Shown piece by piece: positions 25,565-33,938 of a stretch of 34,114 nucleotides of DNA. The stretch's first letter is position 1, and each line of letters starts with the position of its first letter. A program made the position numbers and the translations under genes. A model generated the notes under the pieces. It was given only the letters and a program-made list of their open reading frames with translations. It did no database searches and was not told the DNA's origin. Source of the DNA: Myxococcales bacterium (lineage in GTDB: Bacteria > Myxococcota > UBA796 > SXON01); assembly GCA_009692585.1 (NCBI GenBank), contig SHYX01000047.1, positions 1-34,114 of the forward strand. The letters run 5' to 3'.

Positions 25565-26128
25565 TCACCGCCCCTGTTTGCGAGCGCACAGGTATTGCCC
25601 CACGATGCGCCCCAACGCCGCGCCGTCCGCGCGGAGGCGGTCGGTCACGCTCGGCGCCGTCGGGATGGGAATGGGGCCGATGCTGAGGGTGCCCGGCTCG
25701 GTGCCGTGGGCAACCGCGATCTCCTCGGCAATCGAACCGGCCCGCGTGACCTGGACGGACATGCGCACCTCGCTGGGGATGCTCACCATCCCCGCGTAGA
25801 AGCCGGGCTCGATGTAGCCGACCGACGTCGCGACCGTGTGCGTACCGGGGCCCCCGGGCGGGTCGAGCTGCAGATCACACCGGGCCGCCGCGACGGTGGC
25901 CGCCCGGCGATACTCCTCGCCAAACTGCCGCTTGTCCTCGCTCCAGTCGGCCCGCTGGCGTTCGGACTTGCGGCCCAGGTACTCCGCCTCGGCGATGCGC
26001 CCCACCTGGAGGCCGTAGAACGTCGGGGTCGCAAGGTCGGCGCGCGTGGCGTCGAGCAGCGGATTCGGCTCCTGCTGGACCACGACCGTCCAAGGCGGAA
26101 AGCAGCCCGAGAGAACCACGAGCACCAT
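25565..26128 (-). CDS. Lipoprotein in the GMC dehydrogenase operon
   Basis: A 187-residue predicted lipoprotein. MVLVVLSGCFPPW has a very short signal ending in the lipobox LSGC. The mature part has a charged helical section (AEAEYLGRKSERQRADWSEDKRQFGEEYRRAATVAA) and a beta-rich section (HTVATSVGYIEPGFYAGMVSIPSEVRMSVQVTRAG). The latter resembles domains of outer-membrane lipoproteins that bind or assemble other proteins (family not determined). The ATG at 26126-26128 was taken; a TTG one codon upstream is possible. It begins 12 bp after the GMC gene. No CxxCH heme motif is present, so it does not replace the cytochrome subunit directly. Its last two bases overlap the target duplication of the IS1595-derived element. 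Confidence 0.75.
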   Translation of the reverse strand: MVLVVLSGCFPPWTVVVQQEPNPLLDATRADLATPTFYGLQVGRIAEAEYLGRKSERQRADWSEDKRQFGEEYRRAATVAAARCDLQLDPPGGPGTHTVATSVGYIEPGFYAGMVSIPSEVRMSVQVTRAGSIAEEIAVAHGTEPGTLSIGPIPIPTAPSVTDRLRADGAALGRIVGQYLCARKQGR

Positions 26129-26140
26129 CAAAGGAAGCTA

Positions 26141-27673
26141 TCACCCCAGTTGGGAGATCCCCTGGGCAAGGATGGTGGCGGTGGCCATCGTCGTGACACT
26201 GGGATTCACGCCCAGCGACGTGGGGAAGATACTCGAATCCGCAAGGTACAAACCCTCGTAGCCGTGCGCACGCCCGTCGGGACGGATGACGCTGGTGCGC
26301 GGATCCGTGCCCATCCGGCAACTGGACATCGGGTGGCTGGCGTACAGCGTGAAGTCGCGGATCGTGCGCGTGGCCAGCCGCGCCTCGAGCTCTTCCGGTG
26401 TGTGGACCCGACCGACACCCGCAACCGGGGTGTAGAGCCAGTCCGCGCCACCCGCCAGGAGCACCTTTGCACTCGCGACCATGCCCCCTTTGACCCGCTC
26501 GACGTCGGCGTCCTGGAAGTCGTAGCTCAATTTGGCGCGGCCATCGGGCCACCGACCGACCGTGCCACTGGAGTAATCCGAGATCATGACCAGGAGCCCG
26601 GCGAGGTGGGGAATGAGCGCCAAGGCCTCGGGCGCGGCGATGCCGAGCGGAGCGAGGCCCAACAGCGCAACCTCTGGCGGGAGCGAGCTGGAGTGCGGGA
26701 GCACGCCGGGCAGGTCCGGCGGATGAAAATAGGCTCCCTGAGTTGCACCCTTCCACCAGTTGACCTTGTGCTTGCACACCCCGAAGACGGCGCTTCCCGG
26801 GTGGGTGTGGAACCCCTTGCCGACGGCGGCCCCCAGCTCGACGCTGGTGCCGTGAAGGAATCGCGGCGTGCCGATGCCGCCGGCCGCGACGATCACCCGG
26901 CCAGCCCGCACGGTGACGCGCCCGCCGGCCTCGTGGGTATCGGGATGGAACATCCGGCCGGTGACGCCGACGATTCGCCGCCCCGAAACCAGGAAGTCCT
27001 CCACCTTGGTGTCTGCCTGTATCCGGGCGCCGTTGCTCGCGGCTTCCACCAAAAAGTTATGATTTGTACTTGCCTTTCCTCCGGTCGCGCAACCGTAGAA
27101 GCACGTTCCGCAACCCACACAGCGGGGGGTGTATCGGGCGAGATAGCCGCCCTCCCAGCCGACCGCGCGGGTGCCCCTGACCACGATGTCGCTGTTTTCC
27201 CCGGCGATCGCCGGCAGCGTGTCCCAGATGCCGAGGTACTCCCACAGCCAGTCGTACACGGGGCGCATGTTCGCCGCCGAGAAGCGCTGGTCATCGAGCA
27301 GCGGACCCCAGGAGTCGAGCACGGCGTCCGGGCAGCGCCAGGCAATGGCGCTGTTGATCAGGGTCCCGCCCCCCACGCCGCGCCCGGCCGCGATCGGCAT
27401 GAACGCCCTCCCCGTGGCCACCATGGCCCCGCCCTCCTGCATGTGGTGGCGCATGACGGCGCCCTGATTCGGCCGAAAGCGTTCCTCCGGCGGCCCCTCC
27501 TCCAAAAGCATGACGCGGGCGCCGACATCGGCGAGCGCCCGGGCCGCGGCCGCGCCACCGGGTCCGGTGCCGACGATCGCCACGTCGACCTCGACATCCA
27601 GGTCCTTCGTCGAGAATCCGTCGGCTTGGGGAGCCGGGTGCCACAGATAACCCTGACCCGGCGTCCAGCGCAT
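26141..27673 (-). CDS. GMC-family flavin dehydrogenase, catalytic subunit
   Basis: A 510-residue FAD enzyme of the glucose-methanol-choline family that oxidises an alcohol or sugar hydroxyl. The FAD motif VAIVGTGPGGAAAA is at about 32-44, AGRGVGGGTLIN at about 96-107, and the catalytic His is in SHPMSSCRMG (H447). The second active-site residue is Asn in GVNPSVTTMATA (N490). A cysteine cluster, RCVGCGTCFYGC (C185, C188, C191, C195), fits the iron-sulfur site of membrane dehydrogenases of the gluconate/fructose/glucose type that pass electrons to a partner subunit. There is no signal peptide. The upstream gene supplies a Tat signal, so the pair is probably exported together. Gap to it is 6 bp. 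The substrate is unknown; gluconate, fructose and glucose are only family candidates. Confidence 0.9.
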   Translation of the reverse strand: MRWTPGQGYLWHPAPQADGFSTKDLDVEVDVAIVGTGPGGAAAARALADVGARVMLLEEGPPEERFRPNQGAVMRHHMQEGGAMVATGRAFMPIAAGRGVGGGTLINSAIAWRCPDAVLDSWGPLLDDQRFSAANMRPVYDWLWEYLGIWDTLPAIAGENSDIVVRGTRAVGWEGGYLARYTPRCVGCGTCFYGCATGGKASTNHNFLVEAASNGARIQADTKVEDFLVSGRRIVGVTGRMFHPDTHEAGGRVTVRAGRVIVAAGGIGTPRFLHGTSVELGAAVGKGFHTHPGSAVFGVCKHKVNWWKGATQGAYFHPPDLPGVLPHSSSLPPEVALLGLAPLGIAAPEALALIPHLAGLLVMISDYSSGTVGRWPDGRAKLSYDFQDADVERVKGGMVASAKVLLAGGADWLYTPVAGVGRVHTPEELEARLATRTIRDFTLYASHPMSSCRMGTDPRTSVIRPDGRAHGYEGLYLADSSIFPTSLGVNPSVTTMATATILAQGISQLG

Positions 27674-27679
27674 CCGCCG

Positions 27680-28198
27680 CTACTCGCCGTAGCCGCACAG
27701 GAACTGTGCTTCAAAGATCGGTGCGATCAGGGGGTGGATGGAGTATGCCATCGTGACGAAGATGTACACGCTGGCGACGACGCCGCGTAGTTCGGGCAGC
27801 CCGCTCCCCACCCACGCGGCCAGAACGGCTGCGGACTCGTCAGGACCGAGCTCACGGAAGGGTCGACCCAAGGTGAGGCGCGGGTATTGATCGAGGCCGT
27901 GAAGGCTGGCGCGGAGGAGCTTGCGCTGCAAAGGCGCCATGCCGTCCAGCACAAGGTCCACATACCGGCCGACGTTGGCGTCACGCCCGCGGAGAGGCAG
28001 TAGCGGCGAGGGCGGGAAAATGGCGTCGGCGAGCGCATCGAGAAAATCGAGTTCGTCGCGACTGACATGCAAGGTGGCGCGGTCGCGGGGCTGGTCCCAC
28101 CACGCTTGATAGGCCGCCCCGACCGTGGCCGTCCCCACCACCGCCGCCGCGCTGAAGAAGCCCGCCGCCGCGAGCACATGGCGACGGGTGAGGCGCAC
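27680..28198 (-). CDS. Tat-signal small subunit, gluconate 2-dehydrogenase subunit 3-like
   Basis: A 172-residue small subunit that begins MRLTRRHVLAAAGFFSAAAVVG, a twin-arginine signal (RR at 5-6 plus hydrophobic stretch). The mature part (LHVSRDELDFLDALADAIFPPSPLLPL...DANVGRYVDLVLDGM, LGPDESAAVLAAWVGS) matches the gluconate 2-dehydrogenase subunit 3 family. In relatives it escorts the GMC catalytic subunit through the Tat system (hitchhiker). The ATG at 28196-28198 directly precedes the Arg pair. It is divergent from ileS, whose start lies 55 bp away. Operon order: this gene, GMC subunit, lipoprotein. Confidence 0.85.
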   Translation of the reverse strand: MRLTRRHVLAAAGFFSAAAVVGTATVGAAYQAWWDQPRDRATLHVSRDELDFLDALADAIFPPSPLLPLRGRDANVGRYVDLVLDGMAPLQRKLLRASLHGLDQYPRLTLGRPFRELGPDESAAVLAAWVGSGLPELRGVVASVYIFVTMAYSIHPLIAPIFEAQFLCGYGE

Positions 28199-28253
28199 AG
28201 GGCGGGGCTATCACACTCTCCGTGATATCCCACGGTCCGTTGCCGAGGCGGAC

Positions 28254-31200
28254 GTGGCCGAGTTGTACCCCCGCGTGGAGTCCTGGATCGACTGGATCCG
28301 GATGGAACACGAAATGCAGGAGCTGTGGACGCGCGAACGCGTCTTCGAGCGGCTGCGGGAGAACAACGCCGCGGGCGAGCCCTGGTCGTTCCTTGACGGG
28401 CCGATCACCGCGAACAACCCCATGGGGGTGCACCACGCATGGGGCCGGTCACTCAAGGACCTCTACTGTCGATACTGGGCGATGAACGGCAGAAAGCTTC
28501 GCTACCAGAACGGTTTTGACTGTCAGGGCCTGTGGGTGGAGGTCGAGGTCGAGAAAGAGTTGGGCTTCAAGAGCAAGCGCGACATCGTCGCCTTTGGTCT
28601 GGACAAGTTTGTCCAGGCATGCAAAGAACGTGTCCTGACCTTCGCCGCTCGCCAGACCCAGCAGAGCGTGCGCCTGGGCCAATGGATGGACTGGGACGAC
28701 CCGGCGCTGCTGCTGCAGCTGCGCGACGGCCTCCGCGACGGAGTGCCCGAACTGACGGTCACCGCCACCAACGGGCGTACGCTCACCGGTAGCCCCGAGG
28801 CGCTGATCGGCAAGCTGGGTACGGCCGAGATGGGCGGGAGCTACTTCACCTTCTCGAACGAGAACAACTATACCATCTGGGCCTTCCTCAAGAAGTGCCA
28901 CGACCAAGGGCACCTCCGCCGCGGCAACGACGTGATGCCGTGGTGTTGCCGCTGCGGGACCGGACTGTCCCAGATGGAGGTTGCGGAGGGCCGTAAGATC
29001 GTCGAGCACGTCTCGACCTACGTTCGTTTTCCCATTCATGGTCGCGACAAGGAGGCGTTGCTGGTATGGACGACGACGCCGTGGACGTTGTCCAGCAACG
29101 TCGCCGCGGCGGTCAATCCCGAGCTCGAGTACCTGAAGGTGTCCCACCAGGGTTGGACCCTGTACGTCAGCAAGGGGGCGTACGAGCGCGTGCGCGAACG
29201 GAACCTGGAGGCGGGTTCCGACAAGAGGAGCGTCAAGCTTCCCAGCGTGGAGACTCTGCTCAAGGGCGTGGGCGGCGCCCAGATCGTCGGCAGCGTGAAG
29301 GGTTCGGAACTGGTCGGTCTCGGCTACGACGGCCCCTACGATCACCTCCCCGCCCAGTCGACGGAGCGCGACATCGGCAAGACGGGCCGCCGCGCGAGCG
29401 CGATCGCCTGCCACCGGGTCCTGGCCTGGGACATGGTCACCGACAGCGAGGGCACCGGTATCGTCCACATCGCGCCCGGCTGCGGCGCCGAGGATGCTGC
29501 GCTGGGCCGGCACGAGAACATCGTGGCCATCGCACCCCTCACCGAGACCGGGGAGTACGGGGACGGTTTCGGCGACCTGAGCGGCCGCCACGTGTTGTCC
29601 GTCGGTGACGAGATCGTCAGCGACCTCAAAGCGCGCGGCGTGCTGGTGGTGCGCGAGCGCTACCCCCACGTCTACCCCCACTGCTGGCGTTGTAAGGAGG
29701 AGCTGGTCTTCCGCCTCGTCGACGAGTGGTTCATCGACATGGGCTGGCGAGAGCGCATCAAGACGCTGGTCCCGCAGATCCGCTGGATCCCCGGGGAGGG
29801 CCAGGCGCGCGAATTGGACTGGCTGCGCAACATGGGCGACTGGATGATCTCCAAGAAGCGCTTCTGGGGACTGGCGTTGCCGATCTGGGTGTGCCGATCC
29901 TGCGATCGGTTCGACGTCATCGGCTCAGAAGACGAGTTGCGGCGCCGCGCGACCGGCGGGTGGGAGCGCTTCGACGGCCATGCTCCTCATCGTCCGCACG
30001 TGGACGCGGTGACCCTCGCCTGCCCGCACTGCCACGACACCATGGACCGCGTGCCCGACGTCGGCAATCCGTGGTTGGACGCAGGGATCGTCCCCTACAG
30101 CACCCTGGGTTTTACCACCGACCGCGCCCACTGGGACACGTGGTTCCCCGCGCAGTTGGTGCTGGAGTGTTTCCCCGGCCAGTTCCGCAACTGGTTCTAT
30201 GCCCTGTTGTCGATGAGCGCGATGATGTCGGATCGCCCTCCATTTTTGACGCTTCTCGGCCACGGGCTGGTACGCGACGAGAAAGGCGAGGAGATGCACA
30301 AATCCAAGGGCAACGCGATCTGGTTCGACGACGCCGCCGAACAGTTCGGCGCCGACTCGATGCGCTGGCTGTACGCTCGCCAGGACCCCGTGCAGAACCT
30401 GAGTTTTGGTGCGGGCCCGCTCCGAGATGTACGCGGCGGCTTTCTGAACCAACTGTGGAACACCCACGCGTTCTTCGTCAACTACGCCAGGTTGGCGGCG
30501 TACACCCCGGTCGCCGAGCCGATCCCCTTCGCTGAACGCCCCGACTTCGATCGATGGATCCTCACCGAACTGCAAGCCACGGTCGAGAGCTATCGGAGCA
30601 TGGTCGAGGCCTTCGAACACCACCTTGCCGCAAGAGAGCTCGAGAACTTCGTGGAGAGCCTCTCGAACTGGTACGTTCGCCACAACCGCAAACGATTCCG
30701 CGCTGAGGCGGCGGACGGGCAGTCCGCGTTTGAAACCCTGGAGTCCTGCCTGGAGACCGTGATTCGGCTGCTCGCCCCGATGTTGCCCTTCACCGCCGAG
30801 AAGTTGTGGCAGAACACCATGACTGGCGGGCGGCCGGCGGCCGCGACGAGCGTCCACCTCACCGCCATGCCGACTGCGGATCCGGCCCAGGTGGACGCCG
30901 TGCTCGCCGAGGACATGCGGGCGCTCGTTCGCTACACCTCAGTGGCGATCGCCGCCCGTGACGCCGCAAAACTGAAACTCCGTCAGCCGCTCCAACGGCT
31001 GAGCGTCGGGACGACCACGGAGCAGGAGCGCCGCGCCCTGGGTCGGTTCGCGGAGATGCTGGCCGATGAGCTGAATGTCAAGGAACTCGAACTCCATCCC
31101 GTCGGCGCACCGAGCCCGCTCGGGTGGACCGTCAAACCAAACTTCAAGGCCCTGGGCGCCAGGTTCGGCGATCGGATGGGGGACGTGGTCAACGCGATAC

Positions 31201-31640
31201 ACGTCCACCAGGCCCAGCTTGCCGTCGAGCTCCGAAAGAGCGACAGCGTGTCGATCCCCGGCTTCGATGATCCTTTCCGGCGTGGGGATTTCCTGATTCA
31301 AGTGGTGCAGCCCGTGGGGGCGGCGGCCGCCGAGGACAAGGGCGCGTGGTGTGCGGTGACGACGGAGATCAGCCAACCGCTGCGCATCGAGGGGCTGATG
31401 CGGGACGTCTCGCGGCGGTTGATGGCGCTCCGGAAGGAGAACGGCCTCGAGATCTTGGACCGGGTCACGCTCGACTGGGACAGCGATGACAACGAGGTCG
31501 CCGAGGCGATGACCACCTGGGGCGCGTCGCTCGCGGAGGACCTCCAGTGCGACCGGATGTCGCGCGCGCCCGGCCTGGAGGCGCCGACGCTCGACCTCGG
31601 CGGACGGGCGATTCGTGCTCGAATGGTCGCGACGGGGTGA
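28254..31640 (+). CDS. ileS: Isoleucyl-tRNA synthetase, class I
   Basis: An 1128-residue synthetase that charges tRNA-Ile. The ATP-binding site that is HIGH in most class I enzymes appears as NPMGVHHAWGRSLKD (H60, H61), and the KMSKS site as EMHKSKGN (K683-K685). The editing domain has VWTTTPWTLSSN and GTGIVHIAPGCG. Zinc-type cysteines are in WCCRCGTG, YPHCWRCKEE, CRSCDRF and CPHCHD. GNPWLDAGI and RQPLQRLSVG (anticodon-binding part) support an IleS assignment over ValRS or LeuRS. The start is set at the GTG at 28254 because GAGG sits five bases before it and the residues after it (VAELYPRVESWIDW) match homologous N-termini. The frame is open further upstream but runs into the divergent gene. 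Its stop overlaps the radical SAM start. Confidence 0.88.
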   Translation: MAELYPRVESWIDWIRMEHEMQELWTRERVFERLRENNAAGEPWSFLDGPITANNPMGVHHAWGRSLKDLYCRYWAMNGRKLRYQNGFDCQGLWVEVEVEKELGFKSKRDIVAFGLDKFVQACKERVLTFAARQTQQSVRLGQWMDWDDPALLLQLRDGLRDGVPELTVTATNGRTLTGSPEALIGKLGTAEMGGSYFTFSNENNYTIWAFLKKCHDQGHLRRGNDVMPWCCRCGTGLSQMEVAEGRKIVEHVSTYVRFPIHGRDKEALLVWTTTPWTLSSNVAAAVNPELEYLKVSHQGWTLYVSKGAYERVRERNLEAGSDKRSVKLPSVETLLKGVGGAQIVGSVKGSELVGLGYDGPYDHLPAQSTERDIGKTGRRASAIACHRVLAWDMVTDSEGTGIVHIAPGCGAEDAALGRHENIVAIAPLTETGEYGDGFGDLSGRHVLSVGDEIVSDLKARGVLVVRERYPHVYPHCWRCKEELVFRLVDEWFIDMGWRERIKTLVPQIRWIPGEGQARELDWLRNMGDWMISKKRFWGLALPIWVCRSCDRFDVIGSEDELRRRATGGWERFDGHAPHRPHVDAVTLACPHCHDTMDRVPDVGNPWLDAGIVPYSTLGFTTDRAHWDTWFPAQLVLECFPGQFRNWFYALLSMSAMMSDRPPFLTLLGHGLVRDEKGEEMHKSKGNAIWFDDAAEQFGADSMRWLYARQDPVQNLSFGAGPLRDVRGGFLNQLWNTHAFFVNYARLAAYTPVAEPIPFAERPDFDRWILTELQATVESYRSMVEAFEHHLAARELENFVESLSNWYVRHNRKRFRAEAADGQSAFETLESCLETVIRLLAPMLPFTAEKLWQNTMTGGRPAAATSVHLTAMPTADPAQVDAVLAEDMRALVRYTSVAIAARDAAKLKLRQPLQRLSVGTTTEQERRALGRFAEMLADELNVKELELHPVGAPSPLGWTVKPNFKALGARFGDRMGDVVNAIHVHQAQLAVELRKSDSVSIPGFDDPFRRGDFLIQVVQPVGAAAAEDKGAWCAVTTEISQPLRIEGLMRDVSRRLMALRKENGLEILDRVTLDWDSDDNEVAEAMTTWGASLAEDLQCDRMSRAPGLEAPTLDLGGRAIRARMVATG

Positions 31641-32473
31641 GCCCTTCGCGTCGACTGACCTTCGCCGACCACCGGCGGGAGCTGGGGGCGAATCAGTATG
31701 TCTACGCCGTCGTGTCGCGACGTGCGGGGGGGCTCAGCATCGGCATCAACCTGAATCCCGACAAGGTGTGCAACTTCGCCTGCCCCTACTGCCAGGTGGA
31801 TCGCACCGGTCCGCGCGCGGGCGGCCGCGTCGACGTTCCGCGCCTCGAGGCGGAGCTGCGGGACCTCGGCGAGCACCTGTCGGCAGGCACCCTGTGGAGC
31901 ACGCATCCCTTCGACACCGCCGCCGCCGAGCACCGCCGCGTCGTCGACATCGCCTTCGCTGGCGACGGCGAGCCAACCACACCTCCCGAGTTTCCCGCGG
32001 CGGCCGCGGCGGTACGCCTGGTGCGTGACGCGCTCTTTCCCGCGACCCCGATCCGCCTGCTGACCAACGCCACCGTTCTCCACCGCGCCAGGGTACACGC
32101 CGCGCTCGCCGACATCGACGAACTCTGGTGCAAGCTGGACGCGGGTACCCCGGCCTGGTTCGCGCGCGTGGATGGCACCCGCTTTCCCTACCGACGCGTG
32201 CTGAAGAACCTGAGGGAGCTGGCCGCCGAGCGACCCATCGTCATCCAGGCGATGTTCTGCTCATTGGGCGGCGACACTCCCGACGAAGACGAGATCGCGG
32301 CGTGGGTTGGACGGCTCCGCGACATCGGCGCCACCGGCACCATCAGTGAGGTGCAGGTGTACACGGTGGCGCGGAAGCCGGCCGAGGCGACCGTCGCCGC
32401 GCTTTCGTCGGAGACACTGCGGGCGATCGCGGCGGCCGCGACGGCCGAAGGCTTTACGGCGAGGGTGATCTGA
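31637..32473 (+). CDS. Radical SAM protein (COG0731, TYW1-related type)
   Basis: A 278-residue radical SAM enzyme. The Fe-S motif CNFACPYCQVD is near residue 45-55 in CxxxCxxC order. It is preceded by VVSRRAGGLSIGINLNPDKV, typical of the COG0731 'Fe-S oxidoreductase' group related to wybutosine-synthesis TYW1. The barrel continues with VVDIAFAGDGEPTTPPEF (the GEPT motif), IRLLTNATVLH, WCKLDAGTPAWFARVDG and VIQAMFCSLGGD. Start is the GTG at 31637 that overlaps the ileS TGA by 4 bp. It should be translated together with IleS, which invites a tRNA-related role, though this is inference. The flavodoxin domain of TYW1 is absent. Substrate unknown. Confidence 0.85.
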   Translation: MSPSRRLTFADHRRELGANQYVYAVVSRRAGGLSIGINLNPDKVCNFACPYCQVDRTGPRAGGRVDVPRLEAELRDLGEHLSAGTLWSTHPFDTAAAEHRRVVDIAFAGDGEPTTPPEFPAAAAAVRLVRDALFPATPIRLLTNATVLHRARVHAALADIDELWCKLDAGTPAWFARVDGTRFPYRRVLKNLRELAAERPIVIQAMFCSLGGDTPDEDEIAAWVGRLRDIGATGTISEVQVYTVARKPAEATVAALSSETLRAIAAAATAEGFTARVI

Positions 32474-32492
32474 GCGAGCTAAGGAAGCTGGG

Positions 32493-33938
32493 ATGTGGTT
32501 GCTGTTGGTCGCCGCATGCACCGAAACGGACACGACCCATGACCCGGCGGGCCTGCCCATCACCGGGCTGGCACTGACGGTGGATGCGGTCCTACCCACC
32601 GTCGTCCACGCCGCCTGGAACGCCGGCCCCACCGGTGAGGCCTGGCTCGAATACGGCGAAGATCCGACCGACCTGCGGCGACGGAGCCCGCCGGCCATCG
32701 GCACCACCGCCACAGCCGTCGCGTTGGCCGAGGGGCGAAACTGGTACATCCGCGCCGTCGCCACGGACGCCGACGGCGCCCGGTGGGAGTCGGAGCCGGT
32801 TTCCGTCGCCATCGCGAGTGCTCCGGCCGCGCTCCCCCGCTTCACGATCAGCGACAGCTTCGACGAGGACATGGACCCCGACGCGTTGGTGTTCACCTCC
32901 CTGCTTCAGGAAGGAACCAGCTGGGTCGTCGGGCTCGACCGTAGCGGCGACTACGGGTGGTGGTGGCAGTCCGACGGGAACATCGAGGTCGATTCCGTGC
33001 ATGCCGCCGCGGACGGAATGGGACTGGTTTTCACCCACTTTCGTCAGGTCGAGCGTCCCTATGCCGGGGTCGTCAACGTCCGATTCGACGGCTCGTCATG
33101 GGTGACGACCTGGGCCGCGGACGGCCACCACGACGCCGTCCAGCTCCCGAGCGGGGACGTGGCCTTCATCGGCGCGCAACGTGCGGAGTCCGTCACCCTG
33201 GAGGACGGCACCAGCGCCGCGCTCGCCAGCGACCGACTGCAGCTCACCGCCGAGGGGGCGACCGGAGCCGACGCTCCGGAGACGGTGTTCAGCTTCCTCG
33301 ACGACTACGCCCACCAACCCTGGCGGGTGTGCTCGCACTTCGACGACGAGACGCCGGGAGGCGGCCTCAACTACACCCACGCCAACTCGGTCATGGTCGA
33401 TCCCGATCGCGACAGCCTGCTCATCCAGTCGAAGCACCTCGACGCCCTGATCGCGGTGGACCGAAACTCCAAAGAGATCCTCTGGCAAGCTGGCGGCCGC
33501 TACGGGGACGTGCGCGACGTGGACGGCGACGTGATCGCTGCGGGCGCGGACGCGTGGATGGTGGACGGCCCGAACCGGACCTGGTGGAGTCACGGACACA
33601 TGTCCCACTTCTGGGGCGATGGCTTCGCCATGTTCGACAATGGCTACCACCACCCCGACCAGGTGTCCCGTGCCGTGGCCTACGCGCTGGATCAGGACGC
33701 TCGCACCCTCGAAAAGGTGTGGGAGTTCCGCTCCGAGACCGACAGCTTCAACCCCCTGCTCGGAGACGTGCGTCGGCTCGATAGCGGCAACTACCTCGTC
33801 TCCTGGACCATCCAGGGCATGATCACCGAGGTGACCGCCGACTCGGCCGTAGTCTGGCGTGCGTCGGTCGCGCTCGGTGCCGCGACCGGACGTCTGGTCT
33901 ACGTGAACGACGTTTACGGAGGTACACCGCCGCAGTAG
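32493..33938 (+). CDS. FN3 and arylsulfotransferase-like lipoprotein
   Basis: A 481-residue lipoprotein. MWLLLVAACTET has a short signal and lipobox (Cys9). An FN3-like domain follows (about 24-110: ITGLALTVDAVLPTVVHAAWNAGPTGEAWLEYG). The rest resembles the beta-propeller of arylsulfotransferases (ASST): DGHHDAVQLPSGDVAFIG, LNYTHANSVMVDPDRDSLLIQSKHLDALIAVDRNSKEILWQAGG, WWSHGHMSHFWGDGFAMFDNG, and LDSGNYLVSW. The conserved His residues of the sulfotransferase centre appear present but were not aligned. The ATG at 32493 has AAGGA seven bases upstream (32481-32485). It follows the radical SAM gene by 19 bp. Activity on phenolic sulfates is family-based; it could equally be a non-catalytic surface protein. 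Confidence 0.8.
   Translation: MWLLLVAACTETDTTHDPAGLPITGLALTVDAVLPTVVHAAWNAGPTGEAWLEYGEDPTDLRRRSPPAIGTTATAVALAEGRNWYIRAVATDADGARWESEPVSVAIASAPAALPRFTISDSFDEDMDPDALVFTSLLQEGTSWVVGLDRSGDYGWWWQSDGNIEVDSVHAAADGMGLVFTHFRQVERPYAGVVNVRFDGSSWVTTWAADGHHDAVQLPSGDVAFIGAQRAESVTLEDGTSAALASDRLQLTAEGATGADAPETVFSFLDDYAHQPWRVCSHFDDETPGGGLNYTHANSVMVDPDRDSLLIQSKHLDALIAVDRNSKEILWQAGGRYGDVRDVDGDVIAAGADAWMVDGPNRTWWSHGHMSHFWGDGFAMFDNGYHHPDQVSRAVAYALDQDARTLEKVWEFRSETDSFNPLLGDVRRLDSGNYLVSWTIQGMITEVTADSAVVWRASVALGAATGRLVYVNDVYGGTPPQ

Larger units (their letters stand above)
25095..25566. mobile_element. IS1595-derived mini-element with terminal inverted repeats and target duplication
   Basis: The element proper is about 25103-25558 (456 bp). 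The first 24 bases (25103-25126) and the reverse complement of the last 24 (25535-25558) agree at 23 positions. Flanking 8-mers GGGCCGTC (25095-25102) and GCGCCGTC (25559-25566) agree at 7 of 8. This fits the 8-bp duplication made by IS1595-family elements. It carries one truncated transposase frame and is about half the usual IS1595 length, so it is an internally deleted, non-autonomous element. Confidence 0.8.
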
